In this document: positions 42,956 through 53,716 of the stretch, piece by piece | Layout: every line of letters begins with the position of its first letter | How positions within the stretch are numbered: the first letter of the stretch is position 1 | Origin: Agelas oroides | Taxonomy: Eukaryota; Porifera; Demospongiae; Agelasida; Agelasidae | Direction of reading: 5' to 3' | Assembly: GCA_949130485.1 (NCBI GenBank) | Contig: OX422197.1 | Span: 5,806,193 to 5,870,192, forward strand | DNA: 64,000 bases | Notes under the pieces: generated by a model | Databases searched by the model: none | What the model saw: the letters and a program-made list of their open reading frames with translations, nothing else | What the model was told of the DNA's origin: nothing | Position numbers and translations under genes: made by a program

Positions 42956-45900
42956 ATGGCTACCTCTGGACAAACTCCGGCACAATGTGAGTCTACCTTT
43001 GGTAGATCTGTAGCTACACATGAACATTTGTAAAGTTTATACGATGTCTTCTTCACTAAAAACTCCAGCCACGCCCACTCTAAAAGCACTCACAAGTGGG
43101 TTGAGATCGGTCTCGGATTGGCATTCACTCGGAGTCAATCTCGACCTGAGCCGCCACCAGCTCAGTGAAATTGAGAGGAACCATCATGGTGATGACAGAC
43201 GTTGCAAAACAGAGATGCTAGGTTGCTGGCTAGACAACACCACAACCCCCACCTGGGAAGCTGTTGCAGAAGCTTTGTGTCAGATGGAAGCACACGCAGT
43301 TGCTGCCAACATACGAAAAAAATACATCACTCAAACTACTACTACCACTGAAGGTATAGTTTTAACTGTATTTATATAACTATATGCATGCCAGTAGTGG
43401 ATTGAGATAGCCTCACTCTCAAGTTTTGATAGCTTACTGTATTTGAAACAGAGGAATTGTTGCAGGGCTCACTTGAAAATCAACTGCAAGAGCTGAGGTG
43501 ACTCCCGGCTGAAATGAATATTCATTTTGTTTTTTTACCAACCTCTTAATATGACTGGGGGTTTTGTACGAGGAGACCATGACTATCTATAACATGGCGC
43601 ACAATGAAAAGGAACCTCCTAGTACAAAAATGTGTTGACTGGTGAGCAAAAAAGACGATACTAATATAAAAAGATGACAAATATTTACCAAGATAAATAG
43701 GAGAATGAGAGTGACTAACAGTTGTTTGCGTGCTTACGGCTAGTCCAGATGAGGAAAGATCCCTTGATGGCTGCACTAGATATGGAGAGTAGTAGATCTT
43801 GTAACTACTTTGTTGGAAGCACCAACTGCATCCTTGAGACATTGGAAACTTTCATAGTTCTCGAGCCAACTTCAACGTGATCAAGTCCACAACAAAGTTA
43901 TTATCTTCCACCTCCTCAGCTAGTTCACTGTATTTCAACTCCTTTCTTTCTTTACTTCTTTAAAGTTTCTCTCAAAACAAGCAGTGACCTCGATAATAAT
44001 AGCTGTCCTGGTTAGCTCACTGTACACCACCAGGTCAGGCCATAGATCAGTGGGCGCCAGACTTGGTGGAAACTGATATTGGTCAGTCGGTCTGCTAGAA
44101 TGATCATGACCTGTTGTTTCATGAATTCTGTGATGATGCGGACAACATTATCATGTCTGTTGTTGTACCGGTGGGCTCCAGTGCAGCTTTGCAGTTATTT
44201 ACTACATGGCAAAGGGTTTGGTGTTCTCCACAGAATTTACATGCTGCCGACAGGTGGTCATTTTTTCTCCACAGCAACAGGTTGGCATTGTGAAGCATTT
44301 AGAGTGAACTTCATTTGAGCTGATGGAAGGGACTGTGTGGACTTAGCCCACACTGTAGCTGCACTGGAGTCTACAGTACAAAAAAGCTTGCCCTGGGTAT
44401 CGAGGGAGAGGCTGTGTTTCAGGCGTTTCTCTTGCAACTCATTTTCAATTCTCCTTTTGCTCTCCTAGCCAAGGCTCCCTGTGCCACTATGTGTGGGTGA
44501 ATTTTTTCTACTTCTGGCTGACTTAATGTCAGAATCATCCAAATTGAGTAGTTGAAAACGTCCAATTTTGGAAGATACATCCGAAAATGGTTAGCACAAA
44601 ACATCCACATTTGGATGTTTAAAATCATCCAAATTTGTATGGTCCACTTTTCAGTTCTATGTAGGAGAGAACAGTCATCAACCATCCATATTTCACAACA
44701 TTGACAAATCATCCACATTTTGAAGATCCATGCCTGTTGTACTGGTGTCATAGCAGATACGATTCCACCTGAAAATCCAATCCGGGCTGGATCCGATATT
44801 ACAATCATACCCCAACAAATGTGATTTGGGCTATAAATGATGCCATAGGGCTCCAGCTGGCAACTTCTCAGTGAATTACCAACTCTTAGTAGTGTTTCTT
44901 ATCTTTGCAGACACTCCATTTGCTTTGTATTTGCAAGATTTGTGGATCTATAGTGTTTCCTAAAGCTGCATGACCTCTTGATTCAAGTACAGCACAAGTC
45001 TAATACTCCAAGTATATAATATAACCACATACTTTTTGAGACCATGGTTCACACTTAATAGAGCTCTGTACTACATATGTGCATGTCCTGCTGTGTTTTG
45101 TCTTGCAGCAGCAGACTCAGCAGCTGTTGGAAGGCTGTTAGTTTCTGGTGAACATAGGCTTGGTGAGAGCAAAGTGATTGCATGACTGTCAAAGATTTTG
45201 CTTGCTTGCTTTTATCTTTGTATTGGCAACCCAGTTGGTGATGAAGGTCTGTACAGGAAGATATACTATTGAGCAATAGCATCCATTTTTATTTGTTCTG
45301 TTTTGGGGTACGAATTTAATCATGTCGGCAAAGCTATGGTCTACAGCCAGTTTTGGAAGCATGCACTTGGTGACTATAATGCTATAGCATTATATAGTCA
45401 CTGAGCTCAAAAGGCTACTCACTGGATGCCTACCATGGTAGGCATCCAGTGAGTAGCCTTTTGAGCAACCAATGTGTGCATTCCAGTGAAAGCCGTCCAC
45501 TGCAAATCGAGTGTGCTGAAAAAAGTGAGGCTCTCTGTTCAAGCAGTACACATGGAGGTGACAGGCATTATCATAACTAATACAAGAGAATCTGGTTTTA
45601 AAGATCTGGAAGGGATGCTTGGGGGACTTGCTGGTCTGCAACACTTCAAACCCATAGCACACTACATGCTCACAGAATAGGCCAGGAGAGTCAGGTGGTG
45701 ATATGAGGCTTTTCGACAACCATCAGTCAAGATGTGTGCAGTTTCTCATCAGTTTCGCATCCGGCATCTCCATGGCACTTTGGTAAGCATGGGAAGAAGC
45801 TGAGGGGATCATCTGAGGGTGGAGGAAACAAGTTTGGTGTGGGAGGACATTCTTGAAATGGTGCTTGTAATAAGTGCAGAAGAAGCATATCACACATCTT

Positions 45901-48692
45901 GCTCTCTGTAGCTGCAGATACAAATGTTAATAGGCTGTTAGGACTGGAACATGTTCTTACAGCAGTGACAGCTCTCTGTAGTTTCTGGAATCACAACTAT
46001 CCACAGCTGCAATGGTATGAATCAAGTAGATCTGCCCTTCAAACTACTTGTAAATTACAAGGTGACATCATCGAGTTCATTTGATATACCATAATCTCCA
46101 TAAATAGGTCCAGCCTGCAAAATCAGCCCACCCCCTTTGTTATTTGCAAAGGGTGCTTTTCTTTCAAAAGTATGTCCTATGCTGTAGTACATGCAGGTAT
46201 GTAAGAAGCACCCAGTGTGCAAGAGGAGGAATTAAAAAATGAGGCAGACACATTTGTTGTTATTGCGTAAGCAAGAGCATGACAAGAGAGGCATTGCAGA
46301 ATCAGCCCATGGGCGTATTTTGGAGATTATGGTATTATTCCACTTTTAATAGGTGTCATTTAAATTTACAGTAATGAAAAAACCTGGAGCATTCCTCACA
46401 CCGGAGCACTGTGAGAAACTCACGATATGGCTCAGGTGCTAGCCTCTCACTTCCTTTTGCAAGTCTGTCAACCATCTTGGCAAACACATCAAGCTGTTCT
46501 CCCTCCAAAAGACATAGGAGCTGCTATCAGCTGCTGGAGATTATGAAGGTGCTTTCTGTCCCTAGTGTAACCACTAAAGTGAAGAAAGTAAGTTTCTTGC
46601 AAAGGGGCTTCTGATGAGCATCCTGTCAGCATGATGACTTCCACTAATGGTAGATGTATGCTCAGGGTGATTAGTAAATACTACCAGCAAGTCCTTGCAG
46701 AAGCCTAACATTGTGCCACCACATATCACTATACCTCAGGCCAAGGGCCACACAAAGGGCACTGGAAACTTTCAATATCCAATGTATTAACATTTGTATC
46801 TGCAGCTACAGAGAAGATAGAGAATTCAGTCACTGAAACTCTGGTCCAGCAGGTTGGTAGGCCGTATACCTCTAAACATATTCAGATTTGAACACACAGT
46901 GACTGCTGAAAGGTGGCTATAAATACAAGTGTTACAACTCCATTTTTTCCCACTGTTGGCAAAAATTTGTCGCTGCTGGAATTCTAGATGTGCAACCTAG
47001 CAAAGCCATGTCTCGTACCTCGGATATTTTTATTATATACTTGACCTTTCTGCTGGCACTTGTCCTATTTATATAGCTGGTACAGATTGGACTTTTCTAT
47101 AGCTAGCTGTGGACAGAAGGAATGATGATTTGTGACACATAGTAGGATTCATTAGCTGCATTTGGAAAATTGTTTGATCATATCAAGTGCAGAGTGGACT
47201 TGATGTTCGAGTGCCATTCTTCATGTGGCCAGGTGGAATCTTCAGCATCATATCCAAACATTTGAGTGATGTTTACACAGCATAACACAACTGTGCTGGT
47301 GCAGTTTAGTATTGTTCAGGATGGTTATTGATTTGCTGTGTAAACCAAAACTGTACAGAACCACATGCTAGCATAATCATGCTCTGACTACCTCAACTTC
47401 ACCATGGTTCTGGTTACTGTCCCACTTCAGAACAAAACCTATGGTGGCACAGCACATGCTGTGTGCATAGCAAAGAGGTGCTTTGAACCTGTGAGCGAAT
47501 AAGGGAGATGCTTGACTCAGCCTGATTAGCTGAGAAACACATTCAGCGTGTTGTCTCACTCTGCCCTCTCTGCATGCCTGGAATGCCTTCTACCCTAACA
47601 TCATTCCGTAAATGACATCTTAACAGTTAAGAAACATTGTAGACAGGGCTGACTTAAGAAAATAAACTTTGCACATGCTCAACCACAGCCACAAATATCA
47701 TTCAATCTTTGTAACATTAGCATGATTATTTTATAGACACGTGAATGCGCACAGACACAGTTTTGGGTGTGTATATATATGGTTAGTTTGTATATGACTC
47801 GCATTGGTAATGTTTGTCTCTAATAGGATCACAAGTAATGACCCAAGCACTGGTACCTCAACACGTGGGTGATAGCTCAGTCCTTGCAAAAGAAAACCAT
47901 GAGAAGATCTCAGATCAATTTGCATCGTTAATTGCACTGGCTGGGAGGGTGCTGCAACAAAAGAATATCAACATCCCCAACTTTCTACTATTTCTCACGG
48001 CCCGTTACTTACCTGAAGAAGACAATGATGATACCAGGACAATTGATCCCAGCAGATTCATCAGTCAAGCCCTGGGTACTGTGCAAAATGTAAGTGGCAT
48101 ATTGCAATCACTGATGCTTAACCGGCTGTTGAATTACAAGAACTTCAAGGTTCTTTGCTCCATCATTAATCACTATGCTAGTGATGACAATGAAATGAAA
48201 ACTAAGCTAGATGAATATGACCAACAGCTAACTGGGTACCTCCTGGTGACAAGAATGAAAGATTACTTAGATGCAGAAGTCCAGCAAAGTGAGCAGTCGA
48301 ACACAGATTCCCAGTTACTTGATAAACTTTCGGTTAAAGTGAAGGCAAATGTCACAGAGAAGACAATGAAGTATGTCAGTGAACTTTGGGACTCACTAGC
48401 ATACCAAGTCAAACTGCCAGTTACAGCACTGCTGTTCCACAGAGTAGCAAAAGGTTGTGTGGAAATTACCTGGCTTCTCCCCTTTCACCTCACCGACTTC
48501 ACAACAAGACAACTCCAAAAAAGCACCAACTACTTCCAAAAGAAGAATATCCTCCGTGTGAACATTGCTGACATGTGTGTCTACGAGGAACTGCCTCCTG
48601 TACAGGAAGAAAGCAATCCAAGGAGGAAGGTAACAGTATCGATTACTAAAATACTACTCACTACTAAAATTTATTGCATATCAAGTGGGTAA
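42956..48692 (+). CDS. Death-domain protein with ~260-residue uncharacterised region (3' end uncertain)
   Basis: Exons 42956-42986, 43069-43353 and 47827-48629 join in phase to 373 residues (MATSGQTPAQ, then STPTLKALT). Residues ~14-97 are a death domain (SDWHSLGVNLDL, RCKTEMLGCWLDNTTTPTWEAV). Residues ~110-370 are mostly helical by composition and hold FLLFLTARYLP, KGCVEITWLLPFHLTDFTTRQL; I do not recognise a named family. A GTAACA donor at 48630 ends the third exon in phase 0. Reading through it adds 20 residues to a stop at 48690-48692, and splicing could instead lead to candidate exons at 51070, 53147 or the TRANK1-like exon at 53717, of which the last two keep phase 0. The 4.5-kb second intron contains a transposase relic. 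Death domains mediate homotypic assembly in cell-death and immune signalling. Confidence 0.75.
45390..45719 (-). pseudogene. Relic of a transposase-like gene (possibly KDZ type)
   Basis: The minus strand encodes a 109-codon fragment containing ISYDNACHLHVYCLNREPHF, FQHTRFAVDGFHWNAHIGCS and KGYSLDAY. From memory these resemble the D-A-C / NREP-FF / F-VD-FHW / CS-GY block of transposases of the Kyakuja-Dileera-Zisupton group and their sponge relatives. Frames before and after it are broken, and no complete transposase can be assembled. It sits antisense in the second intron of the death-domain gene, and the 62-bp palindrome overlaps its 3' end. Family assignment is tentative. Confidence 0.5.
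45405..45466. repeat. 62-bp perfect palindrome
   Basis: GCTCAAAAGGCTACTCACTG and 11 further bases to the centre at 45435/45436 are followed exactly by their reverse complement, with no spacer. A second near-perfect palindrome, TGACTATAATGCTATAGCAT..., occupies 45371-45400 just to the left. Confidence 0.9.
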
Positions 48693-48911
48693 AAATCAAA
48701 CAATCCCCAATTCACATGACTTTAAGGTGGCAGAGAACCCTGTACTTTCAAGGTCGACAAACTTGGAATCCAAGCTGATAGACTTCTTTGTCTTGTTAAA
48801 ATTGTAGCGAATAGTCCATTTTGGGAGTCTTCATCCGTTCACTGTCCGTAAAATTGGGGATTTCCCCCATTTCCTGTTGGCATTGGCATCCAGTAATCAG
48901 TTTATAATTAA

Positions 48912-49504
48912 GGTTACGGGATACCGCTTGCGCGCGCGTAGTTACCGTATATTCTAAATTTACGTACGCACGTTACAATTTTCACTTGAAACAGCCACGA
49001 CTAGGTATGTATTTTTTCCAGCCAAATATAGAGTTCAGCAGCTATGTATATGAAGCGGTTTAACGTCCTAAGTGATAAAAAATGGACAATGCAGGTCCGG
49101 ACGGAGAGCTTTTTGGGATAGCGTCAGCTGTCGTAAGTATACAGAAGTTAATAATTGTGTGGTACGTGGAGTTCAGCGGAAAACAGACTGTTTCTTAAAA
49201 AGCAAGAGGTATTTTTCAAAAACGCCTTCGTCCGGACCTAGAAAATGTTAAGAATTGTCCCTCTGCGTTGCCGTTCCTCCCTTCCGGTTGTTTGCGGAAG
49301 CGGAATTTGGCTGGAAAATTCGCGAACTTTGACCACGCGTGCACGACCGACCCTTAGAGATCTCTCATTGCCTCTTGCTGTGGAAGTTTGTGTCGTGCCT
49401 CTCGACTCGTCCTTCGTGTCTTGCAACTGTAGCCTAACGTACGCAGCCACCGAGAGGTGGTCCATCTGGACCGCTGACCACGCCCACTTCCGTATCCCGT
49501 AACC
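48912..49504. mobile_element. 593-bp element flanked by TTAA
   Basis: GGTTACGGGATAC at 48912 and its inverse GTATCCCGTAACC ending 49504 are terminal inverted repeats, each bordered by TTAA (48908-48911 and 49505-49508). TTAA duplications characterise piggyBac-type transposition. The ORF at 49245-49502 has no transposase feature, so this is a non-autonomous copy. It lies just downstream of the death-domain gene's third exon. Confidence 0.8.
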
Positions 49505-49509
49505 TTAAG

Positions 49510-51069
49510 TTAGTTAAGATGTGGCCTGGCGGAACCCCTCATGTGGTGGTCGGAACTTTGAAAATAAGCTTAGATTGACTTAAAAAAAAAAGGAAAAGAA
49601 AAAAGAAGGAGTTTAGTAGAGTGCTGTAGTGTCAGTAGCTGTGAGTAGTGCGTAGTGCCTGCTTGTGAAAGCAAGCTTGTGTCTAGAAGCAGCAGAAAGG
49701 CCACAGTGGCCAAGACTGTACTCATTGGGCAGGCCCAGGTCTTGCGATCGTATGCCAAGCCTAGTAAGTGATCGTGGCCCGGTGCTTCGAGTGCTGGGCT
49801 GGGCTTTAACTAGAATGTGCAATATATCGTTGGTACTATGTTGCCGTTGACAAGAAAGCTGCAGAGGAGTTGTGTGGGGAACAGAACCGTGAGTTGTTTA
49901 GCGACATAAGGGGGAGAGGTGGGGCTAGTAATGCTTGCTTCCACTCGTGAATGAGCCCTTCCCGTAGACAAGCTGTGAATTTTTTGAAATGAGCATTCAT
50001 TTTGGTGCAGTCAAAGTTGTCCATTCCAAGAGTAGCGACAAACATGAGTCTACCCTGACTTTGAGAGTAGCTCTGAACAAAAGCTGACATAGATTGGTTT
50101 GAGATACATTGGTGGTTAGGACGCTACCTACAGTGAGCATGTAGATGCGTCCATCGAGTGGAAATTTTGGGTTCATGAATATATTAATGAGCTATAAAAC
50201 CCTTTTTAAAATTAGGCAAAGCAAGATTGCCCTAAAGCAAACCCTAACCCTGAAACAAGGAGTAACCCTGGTCCTGACTGTAACCCATGTTTATGTTTTT
50301 GTTAACCTCTGCCGAAAGACTTCACCGCCACCTTAATAAGAATCAGCTCTAGTAACAAATATACATGTACCTTGTTTACAGCAACCCCAGCCTTGCTACA
50401 CTGGTTAGAATAATTTTGGTAGGAAGAATGAACAAGAGAAAAGCCACAATAGTGCTCATATACAGCTACTATTTAGCCTTTCTACTCCAGCCTGAGACTG
50501 AGAGGACTTCACTACTCAAGTTTTATGTCACAGCTGGAAGAAGTTGTCATTGAAGTATCTATGGTTTTTTTCATTGTGTTAGAGCCTTGGGATCAACAGA
50601 GGCTGCCTTAGTTTTTGATTGGATTGTGTAGGCCCATGTAGAAGAACCTGATTCTGAGTGTTTCACTACATGACTCTAGCTAGGTACAGCATGCAATATA
50701 TAGCTACCCAAGAGCCCATGATGACGTCATTTTTTAAAATGACATCATATCATGCGCTCTTGAGCTAGCACAAGAACACTTCATTTAATTTTCTGAATTT
50801 CAGCTTCCCATTTCACAACAATAATTTCAATATACATGAATACATAAAAAAACCTTGACGCACACAATTTCAGGCACAATTTTCATCTTCAATCACTCAT
50901 TTAATCAACCCCTGGTCTGGAAGGCGAAAGTTATAGTCCTCTCAGAACAGCAAGGGCCAGGGTATGAGGCTAAGAAACTTAGTGCACACCATACTACACA
51001 CTAAGCACAAAGTTATTGCCTGATACGTAATTATTTGCTTCAAGTCTGAGAAGGATGTTGCAGCTGCAG
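49510..51069. other. Gene-free stretch downstream of the death-domain exons
   Basis: Only short ORFs without domains are seen. A short inverted pair, GCCCATGATGACGTCA and ATGACATCATATCATGCGC, lies near 50716-50756. If the death-domain gene splices to TRANK1, this is intron. Confidence 0.45.
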
Positions 51070-51247
51070 GTTCATGAAGACCAAAATGCATCATGGCAAA
51101 ACCTACAGATGAAAGAGTCTTCATCAGAGAGCTTAAAAGTGATTTCATATAGTATGAAAATGTGTGTAAGATCACCAGTCCAGTCGGATCCACCAGTCCA
51201 GTCCACCATTTCAGGAAATACAGACAGCCCCCGAAACCTCAGTACAG
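51070..51247 (+). other. Candidate exon (uncertain)
   Basis: A stop-free segment between a CTGCAG acceptor and a CAG|GTATTG donor encodes 59 codons (VHEDQNASWQNLQMKESSSE and on). It is serine-rich and has no known domain. It can follow the death-domain exon in phase, but it leaves phase 1, which does not match the next candidate exons. Exonic status rests only on splice sites and an open frame. Confidence 0.25.
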
Positions 51248-52475
51248 GTATTGCTTGAAACATGTCTAGCAGTGTAGATCAATCTGTGCATGCACGAATA
51301 GTGGATACCAAGCTCTTTTTTCTTTCCACCTACTAAAAGCCTGGGTGTGAGGCTAATTTACTAGTTGCTAGCTATAGCAGGAAGTGTTTTTGCTTCAGTG
51401 ACAGATTAAACCCCATTACCATGAATAATGTAATACCATAAATAATGTAATACCATAAGCACTTGTAAGTTGAAGAAACTATGCCAAAAAAATCCATGTG
51501 TCTTGCGAAGCAAGATTACATTTGGACACAGTAGCATAATTTGTAGAAATAAAAAATTCATGGGCCATGCAGAGTCAAGTCACAATGCAGGGTAGTGAGA
51601 CAAAGCACTTCGTCTTCAAGCTTAATTGATTGCTCCATCCATAATTTAACAGGCCAGTAGGCACTGGGGGGGGGCGTAGAACGCGAGGCGGAGAGATGCT
51701 CTCGAACCCCCCTTTTGACCTCCAAAAGATTTTATGCACCGCCTAGCCGTACCATTTGTAAGTGGTCCACTAGCCTCGCTTCCATTGAACATCACTGTCC
51801 AAGCACATTTGGTTGCAGCTATGTACTCCGTTTGTTCATAGAGGACCAGCAGATGAATGCGGAACGCGTGCATAAGTGCTTTACGCTGAAAGGACGTGCA
51901 TGAATACGTGGGTAGCTATTTCAGGCGCTCGAGAGTTCACCAGTTGTCCTTCTAGTGAGTCACCGCAAACAATTAAGCGCCGCAACTAAACAGCCTAGAG
52001 TCATACCTTCTTTCTGAAAACGCATGGAACGTACGACTCTGCGAGCTACGTAGCTATACTCTAATTTCTAAAAATTTCCTGGGGGAGCATGCCCCCAGAC
52101 CCCCTAGTCTTACATACTTATGCATGCATACATACACTTCAGACGTCCCCCTTCTGAAAATCCTGGCAAGTATATAGAGTTTGCGTAATACCATGTACCA
52201 ATATTAAAACGACACAAATTTAGAGGGCCTACGACATACAGTCCAGAGGACGTGTTGGACATCCAGTCCTGTATACTCCAGACCTGTAACTGAAAGGGGA
52301 CTGTTATGTAAGTACCTAAGCAAACTGCACTCTAGAGGCCACTAACGTACCTCTTTTCTGATAAAAACTCTCATGTCACTGGGTAAGCTACCTCTAGATC
52401 TAGACAGAGAACTAAAATAGTATGTGGTCAAGTACTGTAGCTAAATATTTGCTGTACTTGTATAAGTACCAGCAT

Positions 52476-52636
52476 CTATGGCAAGCTGTTTGTTTCAAAT
52501 TGTCAATTCAAAAAAAGTGTTGTGTGTTCTACGCTTACCACAATCGAGTCGATTCTGAGCACAATCGAGTCGATTCTGGAGACACACACAGCACATTTTT
52601 TGAATCGACAATTTTGAAACAAATGGCTTGCCATAG
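52476..52636. repeat. ~160-bp inverted repeat with central tandem
   Basis: CTATGGCAAGC..GTTTGTTTCA and its complement form the ends. The centre has two copies of ACAATCGAGTCGATTCTG. It is a small MITE. Confidence 0.75.
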
Positions 52637-52672
52637 GGTGTTTAGTGAATTAGTTTGGGTGCTAAAGAGAAA

Positions 52673-52800
52673 TTAGATGTTTTGAGGCAAAAATAGAGGA
52701 AAGCGAAAAGGCCGGCAGTTGCTGGGAATTGAACCCAGGACACCTGGCTTGTGCAGCCAGTGCTCTGACACTGAGCTATGACAACCAGACAACCACCGGC
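52673..52800 (-). mobile_element. tRNA-derived SINE, copy 2
   Basis: The minus strand reads GGTTGTCATAGCTCAGTGTC, then CTGGGTTCAATTCCCAG (B box), and the tail CTCAAAACATCTAATTTCTC. It faces copy 3 head to head at 52885. The anticodon stem-loop is non-standard (TGCACAA loop). Confidence 0.75.
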
Positions 52801-52884
52801 CCTCACAATCCTCTATATATACACTGCACAGGTGGTACTGAAATGCCTCAGTTACACACCCGGCAGCCACTCAGCATATGTGAG

Positions 52885-53030
52885 GACTGGTGGTTGTCCA
52901 GTTGTCGTAGTCAGTGGCAGAGAACTGGTTGCACAAGCAAGGGATTCTGGGTTCGATTTCCCGGCAACTGCCGACCTTTTAGCTTTCTTCTGTTTTCGTC
53001 GCAAAACATCTGATTTCTCTTTATTCCAAC
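52885..53030 (+). mobile_element. tRNA-derived SINE, copy 3
   Basis: This plus-strand copy reads GGTTGTCCAGTTGTCGTAGT, the B-box region TTCTGGGTTCGATTTCCCGG and the tail CGCAAAACATCTGATTTCTC. It is slightly more diverged than copy 2. Confidence 0.7.
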
Positions 53031-53146
53031 ATGGGGCAAGAGTTCTAAGCACCTTGGGGGTTAATATAACCTCATCCCAGGAATTATGCACACTTACTAG
53101 TTATGTAAGAAGATTTGCAATCACCTTAAATTATCTGTGTACACAG

Positions 53147-53266
53147 GTAATGGAGCCCAACCCTGAAGCAGGTCCAGTTGAGCCAGTTGTTGAGCCATCT
53201 ATAAAATGTCACCCAAGCCTTCACTCTACAGTTAGCTACATATTTCAGTACATATCACAGAAATAG
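53147..53266 (+). other. Candidate terminal exon (uncertain)
   Basis: After a CACAG acceptor at 53142-53146 there is an open frame of 39 codons to a TAG at 53264-53266 (VMEPNPEAGPVEPVVEPS and on, Pro/Glu-rich). It is in phase 0 and could be an alternative last exon of the death-domain gene. The same CACAG|GTAATG could instead be a donor. No AATAAA follows closely. Confidence 0.25.
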
Positions 53267-53716
53267 AAAGGACTGTACAATTCGTCTGAGTTAAAAATTA
53301 ATGCAGATAATGGTTGTAGCTTTGTAATAGGAAGGACAGGAAAGGTAGGGGTGTTAGTAAATCAAGAAACAAAACAAAATGAGATGGAAGCTGCACCCAC
53401 AATAATTGCAGATTTGTGCATCTCAGCGCGCGTCTGACCGCTGTAGTGGCTACATAAGCTACCTCGGGCTCATTTGTATCTTCAGGTAAGACTATACATT
53501 ATTGTTGTGATACTTGGAGAGGATGAGAGCTGGAGCCATAGTACAGGGGAGAGTACACATGCTGTGATGCACTTGCATGAAACTTGTATATTTATAGGTG
53601 TGGCTTCCATTTCATTTCTCGATCCACTAACACTCAGAAAGGTACCGTATATTATGGTGATATAAGCACTCAGGGAGTCCTTAACTCAAGATGATGGAAT
53701 ATTCTCTTTAATCCAG

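Noticed and set aside
48630-48692. Read-through tail VTVSITKILLTTKIYCISSG as the proven C-terminus of the death-domain protein
   Set aside because: It begins at a consensus donor and is low-complexity; it is kept only as one alternative end.
49245-49502. 85-codon ORF within the TTAA-flanked element as a transposase
   Set aside because: It has no DDE-type motif, is far too short, and overlaps the terminal inverted repeat.
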